This document shows, one piece after another, positions 22,159 through 32,942 of a DNA stretch of 64,000 nucleotides; positions within the stretch are counted from its first letter, which is position 1; every line of letters starts with the position of its first letter. The stretch is from Armatimonadaceae bacterium (GTDB lineage Bacteria > Armatimonadota > Armatimonadia > Armatimonadales > Armatimonadaceae). The notes under the pieces are model-generated. The model had not been told where the DNA came from. It worked only from the letters and a program-made list of their open reading frames with translations, and did not search any database. Location of the stretch: positions 18,997 through 82,996 of the forward strand of contig JAUJNC010000003.1 in NCBI GenBank assembly GCA_030446525.1, given 5' to 3'. Position numbers and translations under genes: made by a program.

Positions 22159-23460
22159 TCACAGCAGCTCCGGTGTCACGAGGACGGTCTCCCCTTCACG
22201 GACATCTCCCCGAACCGCGGTGAAGCGGCCGTCGCTCAGGCCCGGCTCGACCACCACGGCCGTCCACTGCCCGCCGCGCAGCACCTTGACGACGGGCCGC
22301 GCCGCCCGGTCCCGATCCACCGCCTCGGCGGGAACGGCGAGCGCCTTTCGCTCTTGGGCCACGCGGATCGTGACGCGCGCCCCGCGCGTGTCCGGCTTGA
22401 CCAGCCCCTGCGTGTTCTCGAACCCGATGATCGCGACCTGACGCTGCCCTGCCCGTAGCTTCAGCGCGCTGCGGGTCGGGTCCGTGGTGATCTGCCGCAC
22501 CCTGCCCCCGAACTGCTGGCCTCGCAGCTCGTCGAAGGTCAGGGTCGCGGGCTGGCCCGGCTTGACGGCGCCGGCCCGATCCGCCGGGATCGGCGCGTGG
22601 ACCTGGAGCTGTTCGAGATCCACGACGCTCGCGAGCGGCGGCGAGGCAGCGCGCCCGCCCGCCTCGTCCTCCCCCCGCGGGCCGACCTCCTGGCCGGGGC
22701 GGGCGTTCAGGGCCAGCACGGTGCCGCTGATCGGCGCGCGCACGAGCGCGGTCTTGCGGCTCCGCTCGGTTTGGGCAAAGGCGACGCGCGCCGCCTCCAG
22801 CCGCCGGCGCAGCGGCAGCAGGGCCGCCTCGCGCGCGGCCTGCGCCTCCCGCAGCGCCTGCTCGGCCGCGGCGCGCGCGGCGACGGCCTGCGCCAGGTCC
22901 GGTGCGGGCGGCGCAACCGGGGGCTTTTCGTCCGCCACGGTTCCCGGCTCGGGGCGGGTGACCTGTGGGGGGGGTGCTGAGGCCTCTGCGCCGGGCGTCG
23001 GGGATGTGGTCCCCGTGGTTGACGTGGTTCCGGCCGTCGCGGCGGCGCGGGCGGCGCGTTCAGCGGTGCGGGCCTGCGCGAGCGCGCGCCGGGCGGTCTC
23101 GACCGCAGGCCGATAGCGGCGCTCCTCCCGGGCGAGCGCGGCCTCGGCGGCGCGCACCTCGGCGCGGGTCTGCTCGTAGCCGGACTGGGCGCTGGGATGG
23201 GACAACTCGACCAGGGCCTCGCCGCGCCGGACGCGCTGCCCGATGCTGGCGAACACCTGGGCGACCGGCGCGGATACGGCGCGTGCACGTCGGTGGGCGG
23301 TGGGGGCGACGACCTCGCCCGGGAGCGAGACCGTGGCAACGATGTCGCGCCGCGTCACCGTCGCGGTCTGGGGCCGCGTGCGCATGTAGGCCCACGTGCC
23401 CAGGCCCAGCAGGCCCAGCAGCAGCGCGCTCCACCAGCGCCGGCACGAGCCATGCCGGTC
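22159..23460 (-). CDS. HlyD-family efflux periplasmic adaptor
   Basis: Residues after the membrane helix show the adaptor layout. The lipoyl half-motif is VAQVFASIGQRVRRGEALVE. A long Ala-rich coiled coil follows (about 90-270), broken by a Thr/Pro-rich linker. The second lipoyl half is ALVRAPISGTVLALNARPGQ. Beta-barrel and membrane-proximal segments come last (VVDLEQLQVHAPIPADRAG, GDVREGETVLVTPELL). The ATG at 23385 lies inside an obvious membrane helix (SALLLGLLGLGTWAYM), so the true start is upstream. A frame change near 23440 joins it to a plausible acidic N-terminus (PDARDRFRDAAQRLEAAE). The start is unresolved. No partner ABC or RND pump gene is nearby. Confidence 0.7.
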   Translation of the reverse strand, partial: DRHGSCRRWWSALLLGLLGLGTWAYMRTRPQTATVTRRDIVATVSLPGEVVAPTAHRRARAVSAPVAQVFASIGQRVRRGEALVELSHPSAQSGYEQTRAEVRAAEAALAREERRYRPAVETARRALAQARTAERAARAAATAGTTSTTGTTSPTPGAEASAPPPQVTRPEPGTVADEKPPVAPPAPDLAQAVAARAAAEQALREAQAAREAALLPLRRRLEAARVAFAQTERSRKTALVRAPISGTVLALNARPGQEVGPRGEDEAGGRAASPPLASVVDLEQLQVHAPIPADRAGAVKPGQPATLTFDELRGQQFGGRVRQITTDPTRSALKLRAGQRQVAIIGFENTQGLVKPDTRGARVTIRVAQERKALAVPAEAVDRDRAARPVVKVLRGGQWTAVVVEPGLSDGRFTAVRGDVREGETVLVTPELL

Positions 23461-23651
23461 TTGCTGGGCGGTGGCGGCGCTTCCGCCGCCTCCAGACGCT
23501 GCGCTGCGTCCCGGAAACGGTCGCGCGCGTCCGGGACGGTGTCGTCCTCACTGTCTACCGGGTCTACAGGATCTATGGGGTCTGTGGGACGCTCGGGCTC
23601 GGCCCGGCTGAGGGTCTACACTCAAGGGCACACTTGCTTCTGCTTACATCC

Positions 23652-24054
23652 TTATGGCTGCGGGGCTATCTCGTGGCCCTGTCGCCCGTAGCCGCGCAGC
23701 CGCAAGGCGAGGGCGACGAGCAGTACGCTCCGGAGGCGAGCGCGTAGGTGCCGATCATCCAGGCCCAGGCGAGGAGCCCGGCCCCCGGGGCAAGAAAGAG
23801 CGCGACGCCCGGCAGCACCGAGGAGAGGCCGCTCAGGCCCAGCAGCCACTGTTCTCGATCTCCTTGGGCAGCCGGATTGCCGCCGCGATCTCCATGGCGC
23901 CCGTCACGAGGGCCCAGGCGGCCATCAGATACAGCAGCGCCACGGCCGCGGCCAGCGGCGCCACGAAGGCGATGACGACGCCGGTCACGACGCCGGCGAT
24001 ACCCTGCAGCACGAGCGCCCACCAGTTGCGAGCCAGTTGGTTCGCGGAAATCTC
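23652..24054 (-). CDS. hdeD: HdeD-family (DUF308) membrane protein, frameshifted
   Basis: The first half is NQLARNWWALVLQGIAGVVT, then LAAAVALLYLMAAWALVTGA and MEIAAAIRLPKEIEN. After a shift near 23855 it continues WLLGLSGLSSVLPGVALFLA and AWAWMIGTYALASGAY, and after another near 23740 LVALALRLRGYGRQGHEI. Together they give the six-helix layout of HdeD proteins of about 130-190 residues. HdeD supports acid and heat resistance and is a core member of the stress-tolerance locus. No ATG/GTG start with a ribosome site is seen. The frame is open upstream into the Hsp20 gene, through a perfect-looking palindrome. Confidence 0.7.
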
Positions 24055-24060
24055 TCCTAC

Positions 24061-24104
24061 GCGGCCGCGGGGAAGAAGGGATCGATCCCTTCTTCCGCGG
24101 CCGC
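24061..24104. repeat. Large near-perfect palindrome between Hsp20 and HdeD coding regions
   Basis: Arms of about 21 bases (GCGGCCGCGG...AAGAAGGGAT and its complement) meet at ATCGAT, with only two extra G on the left arm. A transcript could form a very stable hairpin. It lies within a frame that is open from the Hsp20 into HdeD, so it is either an intercistronic terminator/attenuator or a translated linker. Confidence 0.75.
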
Positions 24105-24854
24105 CCGCGTCCTGTTCGCTGCTGCCTACCCGCTCTGGGTCGTCTGTTCGCCGGCCCCCGCTCCGCGCTTGCCTGCGCCTGCCCGGACGTTCCTCGGATG
24201 CTGCCGACTGCCCGCCGCCGATCGGGATGCGGCGCCCTTGCTGCCCCGCCGGCTGCATCTTGGGCAGGCGCAGCGTGAGCACGCCGTCTCTAAACTCCGC
24301 CCGGATGTTCTGCTCGTCCGGGGGCAGAGCCATCACGCGCTCGAAGTAGCCGAAGCGCCGCTCGCGCTGGTGGTACTGGCGCGGTTGCGCTTGCTGCGGC
24401 TGCCCCTGGGCTTGCCCGCCTTGCCCCGCCGCCTGGCCATCGGAGGCCTGCCCCTGCGCCGCCGGCTCCTGCGCCCCTTGCGGCGGCTCCCCTGCCGCAT
24501 CTGGGCGCGCAGAGCGAGCAGCCCCGTCCTGCACCTGGATCTCGATATCCTCCTGGCGCACGGGCAGGTCCGCCTCGATGTGGTACTCCTGGTCGGTCTC
24601 GCTCACGTCCACCTGCGGCGCCCACGCCTGCATCGCCGGCGCGCCACCGCCGGCGGCGGGCGCGAGCGCGCGCCGCTTTGGCCGAAGAACTGGCCGAAGA
24701 GCCGGTCCATGTCCTCCCGCATGCGCCGCATCATCTGCCACGGCGAGGCGCCTGAGAGCGCCGACGGACTGAACAGGTCGCCGCTGCCGCCGAAGGGGGA
24801 CAGGCCCTGCTGCTGGCCCCGCCGCTGGGGCACGAGGTCTCGGTTGCGTAGCAT
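24105..24854 (-). CDS. Hsp20 small heat-shock protein with Gln/Gly-rich insertion
   Basis: ATG 24854 follows GGGAGGAGTGAACATC. The N-terminus reads MLRNRDLVPQRRGQQQGLSP and RMREDMDRLFGQFFG. A shift near 24670 leads to the alpha-crystallin domain: WAPQVDVSETDQEYHIEADL, then RFGYFERVMALPPDEQNIRA and FRDGVLTLRLPK. Between DIEIQVQDG and YHQRERRFGYF a run of about 45 residues rich in Gln, Gly, Ala and Pro replaces the usual short LTIRGER strand and loop, a rare feature. The tail (RRIPIGGG then Arg/Gly-rich) has an IPI-like C-terminal anchor. The chaperone would hold unfolding proteins. It is divergent from the PsiE-like gene. Confidence 0.7.
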
Positions 24855-24946
24855 GATGTTCACTCCTCCCCTACTGTCGTTTGTCCCGCGCGCTGTCCCG
24901 GTGGGCGTCCCGTCCCTTTTTGTGGAGGGGAGTGACGCACGGGCAC

Positions 24947-24961
24947 AATGGTAATACCATT
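24947..24961. promoter_or_regulatory. Palindrome AATGGTAATACCATT in divergent Hsp20/PsiE-like promoter region
   Basis: Seven-base arms around a single base, located about 95 bases upstream of the Hsp20 start in an AT-richer divergent intergenic region (24855-25196). That region also holds CATATGGTTCATATAAAGC with repeated CATATG. A regulator-binding site is plausible. No CIRCE element (TTAGCACTC-N9-GAGTGCTAA) is seen. Confidence 0.35.
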
Positions 24962-25196
24962 CTGAAATCACGTTGAAACCGGTCGGGGACGAGAAAAACC
25001 AACGTCATATGGTTCATATAAAGCATATGCTACGCCCAGACTCATTTAAAGACCGGTTGCACCTATAAAGTACGTCCAGAACAGACTTACATGGAGGTGC
25101 GGGTGCACACGACAACTTGCAAGTGCCGCACGCGGTGCGTGGCGGGATGGTGGTACACAACGCGGGGGAGGTGGGTAAACAAGGGCTATGTCTGCC

Positions 25197-25680
25197 ATGG
25201 AAAAACCGGCGCCTGCCCCAAGCCAGAGCCACAGCGAGAGGCGGGGGCGGGTCCACACACCCAGGTCCACCAGTTCCTGCGCCGCTCACTGGAGACGGCC
25301 CAGGATGTGGTCATCGTCGTCCTGATGGCGCTGCTCATCGGCATCACCGCGCGGGCGCTGTGGCAGCTCTTCCAGATGGCGTTCCTGCGGCACACGGAGT
25401 ACTCCGGTGCTGCTCTCGCAGGTGGTGTTCGTGCTCATCCTGACCGAGCTCTACCGCACGCTTGTCTTTTACCTGCGCGAGCACCGCGTCTCGGTGGCGC
25501 TGATGGTCGAGGTGACCATCGTCAGCATCCTGCAGGAGCCTCATCCTCAAAGCCACCCACGAGTTCGAGGGTCCGCGCGGCCGGAAGCGCGCTGCTGCTG
25601 CTGGTGCTGGGGCGCTGCTGGCGCGGGATCGCTGGGTCGCCTGCTCGCGCAACGATGTGTCCGAAACCAGTGCCCACTGA
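25197..25680 (+). CDS. psiE: PsiE-like phosphate-starvation/stress membrane protein, frameshifted
   Basis: Three consecutive frames combine. MEKPAPAPSQSHSERRGR opens at ATG 25197. RRSLETAQDVVIVVLMALLI and TARALWQLFQMAF follow in the next frame. SQVVFVLILTELYRTLVFYL and REHRVSVALMVEVTIVSILQ come third, and finally SLILKATHEFEGPRGRK to the stop at 25680. The helix pattern and the LTELYRTLVFYLREHRVSV segment match the PsiE family (about 130-180 residues). PsiE homologues are part of the transmissible stress-tolerance locus, though their function is unknown. A start in the frame open from 25091 is also possible but has no ribosome site. Confidence 0.6.
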
Positions 25681-25707
25681 CGTGCTCAGGTCCGCCCTGC
25701 GCTCTGC

Positions 25708-26821
25708 GTGGGCTGGGTGCTCGCCTCCGATGAGCGCGACGAGCGCGTGCTGCAGGCCTACGAACAGGCCCGAGAGCTCCTGGCCCTCCTGCGGGACCAG
25801 TTCGGCCAGTTCCGGTGGGAGATGCCCTTCGTCGAGGAACGGCGCAACGCCCTTCGGCGCCCTGGAGCCGCTGCCCCTCTTGGAGCGGGGCCTGCAGGAG
25901 AAGCTGTACCGGGGCTGGGACTTCGCGCTGGTGCTCGTGCCCAACGAGCGGGAGCCGCGCGAGCGCATCTTCACCCTGGGCGTGCCCTCCTCCGCGCTGG
26001 AAGTGGCGGTGCTGTCGAGCGCCCGGCTGGGGCCACCTTCCGCGGGCCTGAGCGCGCGGGTTGCGGCGCTCGCCCTGCACCTTCTGGGGCACCTGTGGGG
26101 GCTGGAACATGCCCCCACGGGGCCCATGGCTCCCCCGGAAGGCGCACAGCTGCCGGGCCCGGCGCCGTTCTCGCCCCAAGAGCGCGCAGCGATCTCTTCG
26201 CGGCTGGCGGAGGCGGCCGACGCGCGCCTCGAGGAGCAGCCGCGCTCACGGCTCGGGAGCTGGCTGTCCTTTGCCTGGCGCACGTTCCGGGAGGACCCGC
26301 GCGGGATCCTTGCCGACATCTGGGCCTGCGCCCCGTGGCAGATGCCGCTGCGGATGGCACGCCTGACGGCGGCGACAGCCGTCTCGCTGGTGTTTCTGCT
26401 GCTGGGCTCCGACGCGTGGGTCGTGGGCGTGAACGCCCCGGCGCGGCATCTGGGGGGCGGCGCGGCCCTGTCGGTGCTGGCGGCGACGCTGTTCGTGTTC
26501 TTGGGGCAGAACCTGGGCAGCCTCGCCCGGGGCGCCGGCCGGCGCGAGCAGCTCACGCGCACGCACCTGGTGCTGTTCTTCACGCTGCTCTTGGGCATGG
26601 GCGCGCTGTGGTGTGTGCTCTTCGGGGTCTCGCTCCTGGCCACGTCGCTGGTGCCGCGTGCCGTGGTTTCTGCCTGGGTCGGCGGGTCGCCCGGAGCGGC
26701 GGGGCTGGCGCGGCATGCGGCCTTCATGGCCTCTCTGGGCGTGCTGGCCGGGGCGCTGGGCGGCAACCTGGAAGACGAGGGGGCGATCAAGGCGGAGTTG
26801 TTCTATGACGAAGAGACCTGA
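25708..26821 (+). CDS. Predicted metzincin-like membrane protein of the stress island
   Basis: Reads from a GTG at 25708 (VGWVLASDERDERVLQAYEQ). A frame change near 25850 leads into GALEPLPLLERGLQEKLYRG and continues to 26821. The soluble half (about 150 residues) contains WDFALVLVPNEREPRERIFT and the helix ALALHLLGHLWGLEHAP, an HxxxHxxGxxH pattern like metzincin zinc sites but with Leu in place of the catalytic Glu. The C-terminal half has about four hydrophobic helices (RLTAATAVSLVFLLLGSDAW, ALSVLAATLFVFLGQNLGSL, VLFFTLLLGMGALWCVLFGV, AAFMASLGVLAGALGGNLED). No named family is recognised with certainty. It occupies the place where known stress loci carry a protease. Confidence 0.55.
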
Positions 26822-27131
26822 AGGGCGCAGCAGCCCTGTTGAACAGGCGGCTGGGCGGACGCTCTGCTCCTGCACCGGTGCCTCCCCATGGACCTTCGCA
26901 GTGTGCTGATACCATGGGCGAGTTTGGTGCGGCAAACGTCGTGTCCGTTGTCCGGGCACACGCCCGGGCTGCCGGCGCGCCGCCGCATGCGGCGAGTCTG
27001 TCGAATGCCAGCGCCATTCTACGTATCTCCTTGTATCTCCTTTCCCTTTGTATCAGCAACATCAGGCGGCGACCCGCTCGCGCCGGGGTGGTCGCCGCCT
27101 TTGCATCTTCTTTGAGAAGCGATTTAGATCC
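26822..27131. other. Intergenic stretch without recognisable gene
   Basis: Between the metzincin-like gene and the DUF5335 remnant no frame with a ribosome site or family resemblance is seen. An AT-rich stretch near 27020-27060 (TATCTCCTTGTATCTCCTTT) contains no clear promoter. Confidence 0.3.
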
Positions 27132-27215
27132 TTACCTGCTCACCTCCGCGTGTTCACGACCGAAATCGTCGAAGAACGCGACCCATTCGTCGCGCAGGAT
27201 CTCTCGTGTGGCCAT
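27132..27215 (-). pseudogene. DUF5335-family protein, N-terminal remnant (27 aa)
   Basis: ATG 27215 behind GAGGAGGGATTCGCTT opens MATREILRDEWVAFFDDFGR and stops after EHAEVSR at 27132. The first 25 residues match the start of DUF5335 proteins (M-TREIPR-EW--FF--FSRQH). Full members are about 100 residues and are often encoded beside Hsp20 genes in stress clusters. The rest of the gene is gone, yet the ribosome site is intact, so a short peptide could still be made. Confidence 0.55.
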
Positions 27216-27232
27216 AAGCGAATCCCTCCTCG

Positions 27233-27742
27233 TCACTCAACCTTGACATGAACCCGGTGCGCCCGGGCGCGCTCGGATTTGGGCAGCGTCACGGTCAGCA
27301 CGCCGTTCCTATACGTGGAGCGCGCCCGGTCCGCCTCCACCTCGCAGGGCAGAGGCACCGCCCGCGCAAAGGCGCCGTAGCGCCGCTCGAGCCGGTGATA
27401 GTCGCGCCGCTTCTCCTCATGCTCCTGCCGCTTCTGGCCCCGAAGCCAGAGGTTGCGGCCCGACACCTCCACCTGCAGGTCGCGGTGATCCATGCCGGGA
27501 ATGTCGGCGCGGACGATCACGTCATGGTCGGTCTCCTCCAGATCCACTGCGGGACCAACCGAAAAGACCGAGGACGCCTCCAACGGGAAGAGACCGCCGC
27601 GCACGCCGACAGGCGCAGGGGCGTCTCTCGTCCCCGCCCGCTCGTGGTGGCGCCAGCGGCTTAGCCATCGATCAAACGCCTCCCCAATCTCGTCCCGGAG
27701 GCGTCCCAGCGACTCCTGCCATTTCTCTGGTACCAGGGTCAT
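27233..27742 (-). CDS. Hsp20-family small heat-shock protein
   Basis: ATG 27742 lies behind AGGAGGTGAGATCA, which excludes the earlier in-frame ATG at 27796. The 169-residue protein starts MTLVPEKWQESLGRLRDEIG. It contains an alpha-crystallin domain from about residue 60: VDLEETDHDVIVRADIPGMD, VEVSGRNLWLRGQKRQEHEE, RRYGAFARAVPLPCEVEADR, YRNGVLTVTLPKSE. No IxI tail motif is obvious. It is the last gene of a leftward run DnaK-CbpA-CbpM-ClpB-Hsp20-Hsp20-Hsp20, suggesting joint expression with the disaggregase system. Confidence 0.85.
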   Translation of the reverse strand: MTLVPEKWQESLGRLRDEIGEAFDRWLSRWRHHERAGTRDAPAPVGVRGGLFPLEASSVFSVGPAVDLEETDHDVIVRADIPGMDHRDLQVEVSGRNLWLRGQKRQEHEEKRRDYHRLERRYGAFARAVPLPCEVEADRARSTYRNGVLTVTLPKSERARAHRVHVKVE

Positions 27743-27814
27743 TGATCTCACCTCCTGTAGGAAATTCTGCCTTACCGCCAGGATGCTAACGGGCATCCTG
27801 GCGGTTCAGATTGC

Positions 27815-28219
27815 TCAGGCGACTTGCACCTCGATTCGCCTTGGCTTGGCTTCTTCCGCTCTGGGCAGATGGAGCGTCAGAACGCCGTCCTTCAGCTCCG
27901 CCTTGATGTTACTGGTGTCCACCCGATCCGAGAGCTGGAACTGCCGGAAGAAGTTGACCAGTCCGAACTCGCGGTAGATCGGGTCACCCGGCAGCTGGTG
28001 CTGTGCTCGCGCCTGCAGCGTGAGGATGTCCTCCTTCACCTCGATCACGAGGGCATCCCCGCTGACGCCCGGCAGGTCGGCCAGTATCGTCAGCCCCTGC
28101 GGCGATTCATAGATATCCACCGGCGGCGCGAAGTACTGCTCCTGCGCGCGCGTCCCTTCCTGTGCGCTCTGCGTATCTCCCGTTCCCTGCTGCGGGGCCT
28201 GTACGGTTCGCTCTGCCAT
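27815..28219 (-). CDS. Hsp20-family small heat-shock protein
   Basis: ATG 28219 stands about nine bases behind AAGGAGGG; an ATG three codons earlier abuts the ribosome site and was rejected. The 134-residue product begins MAERTVQAPQQGTGDTQSAQ. Its alpha-crystallin domain runs from about residue 30: FAPPVDIYESPQGLTILADL, EVKEDILTLQARAQHQLPGD, FGLVNFFRQFQLSDRVDTSN, LKDGVLTLHLPRAEEAKPRR. The Gln/Thr/Gly N-terminus is short and disordered. It sits between two other Hsp20 genes, so the three could form mixed oligomers. Confidence 0.85.
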   Translation of the reverse strand: MAERTVQAPQQGTGDTQSAQEGTRAQEQYFAPPVDIYESPQGLTILADLPGVSGDALVIEVKEDILTLQARAQHQLPGDPIYREFGLVNFFRQFQLSDRVDTSNIKAELKDGVLTLHLPRAEEAKPRRIEVQVA

Positions 28220-28238
28220 CGCTGGCATCCCTCCTTTC

Positions 28239-28703
28239 TTAGCTCACCTCGATCTGGATCTGCTTGGGCTTGGCCGCCTCGGATTTGGGCAGCGTGATCG
28301 TCAGCAGGCCGTTGGCGTACCGTGCCTGCACCCGATTGCTGTCGACCTCCACCGGCAGCTCGATGGTACGGAAGAACTTGCCCGCGGCGCGCTCGCTGCG
28401 GTGGTACGCCTCCGCCGGCACATCCCGGGGTCCCGTCTTCTCACCCGAGATCGTAAGCGTGTTGCGGACAACGGTCAGGTTGAGCGCCTGCGGATCGATG
28501 CCCGGGGCCAGCGCCTCCACATAGACGTTGTCTCGGTCCTCGCTCACATTGACGAGCGGGTAGGCGCGGGCCGCTCGCCCCGGAAGGAAAGTGGCCGTTC
28601 CACTCCCGGGCGACATGCCGGGCAGCGCGTTCGTCAAGGCGCGGTCTATCTCGCGCCGGAGCGTTTCCATCTCGCGGAATGGGTCCCATGCTCGCATGGT
28701 CAT
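28239..28703 (-). CDS. Hsp20-family small heat-shock protein
   Basis: A 154-residue protein starting at ATG 28703 behind AAGGAGGAAGATACGG. The N-terminal helix WDPFREMETLRREIDRALTN is a classic bacterial Hsp20 opening. The alpha-crystallin domain includes VNVSEDRDNVYVEALAPGID, NLTVVRNTLTISGEKTGPRD, ERAAGKFFRTIELPVEVDSN and YANGLLTITLPKSEAAKP. It is the first of the three tandem Hsp20 genes downstream of clpB, with an 84-base gap after that gene. Confidence 0.88.
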   Translation of the reverse strand: MTMRAWDPFREMETLRREIDRALTNALPGMSPGSGTATFLPGRAARAYPLVNVSEDRDNVYVEALAPGIDPQALNLTVVRNTLTISGEKTGPRDVPAEAYHRSERAAGKFFRTIELPVEVDSNRVQARYANGLLTITLPKSEAAKPKQIQIEVS

Positions 28704-28787
28704 CCGTATCTTCCTCCTTTCTGCAAAGAACCGTTCGACGATCTTTCTTTCAAGGGCGCCCCGCCGAAGCGAGGCGCCTGTGATGGC

Positions 28788-31418
<2,631 letters not shown>

Positions 31419-31536
31419 AGGTTATATCCTCCTTTGACCAGTTACAAATGATGCCTTATCTCGCGCCCCACCGTCCAGGCCGGCGGATCGCTCGCCGGAG
31501 ATGAGTCCTGGCCGGCGATCTCGACAACGAAACCGT

Positions 31537-31845
31537 TCACCGCACTTGCTGGCGCGCCAGGCTCGCTTCCAGTGCCTCGATACGATCGAGCAGATCGCTG
31601 ACCAGCCCCAGCGCATGCCAGGGAAGGCCCAGGCCCTGCCGCAGGCGCACCATCCGCCGCAGCCGCAGAACGGCCGCCGGCGCGAACCGGGGCTCACCGC
31701 CCACCTCGGCCGCGGCGTCGAACAGGCCCAGCGCAAAGAGGCGACGGATCAGATCCGGGTGCAGGCCCACCCTGCGTGCCAGCCCAGGCACGTCCAGCAG
31801 ATCGTCGCCGATCGCTTCGCACCGTGCCAGAACAAAACCCGTCAT
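31537..31845 (-). CDS. cbpM: CbpM-like chaperone modulator (MerR-type helix-turn-helix)
   Basis: A 102-residue protein with a MerR-like recognition segment: LDVPGLARRVGLHPDLIRRL, GGEPRFAPAAVLRLRRMVRL and LPWHALGLVSDLLDRIEALE. This matches CbpM, which binds the J-domain of CbpA and restrains it. The ATG at 31845 overlaps the stop of cbpA (ATGA), showing translational coupling and supporting the partner assignment. Confidence 0.8.
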   Translation of the reverse strand: MTGFVLARCEAIGDDLLDVPGLARRVGLHPDLIRRLFALGLFDAAAEVGGEPRFAPAAVLRLRRMVRLRQGLGLPWHALGLVSDLLDRIEALEASLARQQVR

Positions 31846-32840
31846 CGCGTCCCCTCCCGCTTTGCTTCTTTCGTCGCGCGCGGATCGAAGGTGGAAGCCT
31901 TCCGCAGCGCCTCGAAGAGTTCTCGCTCGCGCTTCGAGAGAGTTCGCGGCACCTCGATGCGGATGGCCGCATACAGATCACCGCGCCCTCCGCTGCGATC
32001 CGGCAACCCCTGGCCGCGCAGGCGCAGCCGCTTGCCCGGCCCGGTGCCCGCAGGCAATCTCATCCGCACGGGGCCATCCAGCGTGGGCACGGGGATCTCC
32101 GCGCCCAGCGCCGCTTCCCACGGGGTTACCGGAACGTCGACGAACAGGTCCGGTCCCTCGACGCGGAACACCGGGTGCGGCGCAACGCGCACGCGGATGT
32201 AGAGGTCGCCCGCCTCGCCGCCACCGCTGCCGGAACCGCCCTGACCGGCGACCCGCACCACCGCGCCATCGGTGGTGCCCGGGGGTATGCGGATGTCCAG
32301 CGTCTGTGCCTCTTCCCGCACCTGCCCATCGGAGCCGATCACGGGCCGGCCGAGGGTGACCTTCTGGGTCATGCCCCGGTACGCGTCTTCGAGCGAGACG
32401 CTGATCTCACCCTCGATGTCCTGGCCCCGCGGGCGTGCCGTCCCGCGCCGGACGCGGGGGCCGCCTCCGAGGTCGCCGCCGAAGAGCGACCCGAAGAAGT
32501 CGCTGAAGTCGTCCCCGCCCAAGCCGCCAAAGCCGAAGTCCTCGGGGCGGACGGTGCGGTACTCCACGCGCGCGTTGTCGCCCCAGCCCGGAGGCGGCGT
32601 GAAGTCCTGCCCGGCGCGCCAGTTCGGCCCGAGCGCGTCATACTGGCGGCGCTTCTCCGGGTCGCGCAGCACGTCGTATGCCTCGCTGACCTGCTTGAAG
32701 CGCTCCTCCGCGCCCGGCTCCTTGTTCACGTCCGGGTGGTACTTGCGCGCAAGCTTGCGGTAGGCCGCCTGGATCTGATCCGGCGTCGCGTCGCGCGGCA
32801 CCTCCAGCAACTGGTAGTAATCTTGAAACGTGACCGCCAT
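31842..32840 (-). CDS. cbpA: CbpA-type DnaJ co-chaperone
   Basis: A 332-residue DnaJ-class protein. Residues 5-70 form the J-domain (DYYQLLEVPRDATPDQIQAA) with the HPD tripeptide in ARKYHPDVNKEPGAEERFKQ. A Gly/Phe region follows (FGFGGLGGDDFSDFFGSLFG). There is no Cys-rich zinc finger, so it is the CbpA/DnaJ class B type. The C-terminal substrate-binding domains include EGEISVSLEDAYRGMTQKVT and GDLYIRVRVAPHPVFRVEGP. It stimulates DnaK ATPase and delivers clients. It lies 102 bases after dnaK and is coupled to cbpM. Confidence 0.9.
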   Translation of the reverse strand: MAVTFQDYYQLLEVPRDATPDQIQAAYRKLARKYHPDVNKEPGAEERFKQVSEAYDVLRDPEKRRQYDALGPNWRAGQDFTPPPGWGDNARVEYRTVRPEDFGFGGLGGDDFSDFFGSLFGGDLGGGPRVRRGTARPRGQDIEGEISVSLEDAYRGMTQKVTLGRPVIGSDGQVREEAQTLDIRIPPGTTDGAVVRVAGQGGSGSGGGEAGDLYIRVRVAPHPVFRVEGPDLFVDVPVTPWEAALGAEIPVPTLDGPVRMRLPAGTGPGKRLRLRGQGLPDRSGGRGDLYAAIRIEVPRTLSKRERELFEALRKASTFDPRATKEAKREGTR

Positions 32841-32942
32841 CTACATCCCTCCGTGCGTCTCGCCCTTCCGGATCGCGGCTTCGGGGAGGGCGGACGGCGC
32901 CACAGCCGGCTCACCTCGGGGCATCTGCGTCCGCCTCCTTCC

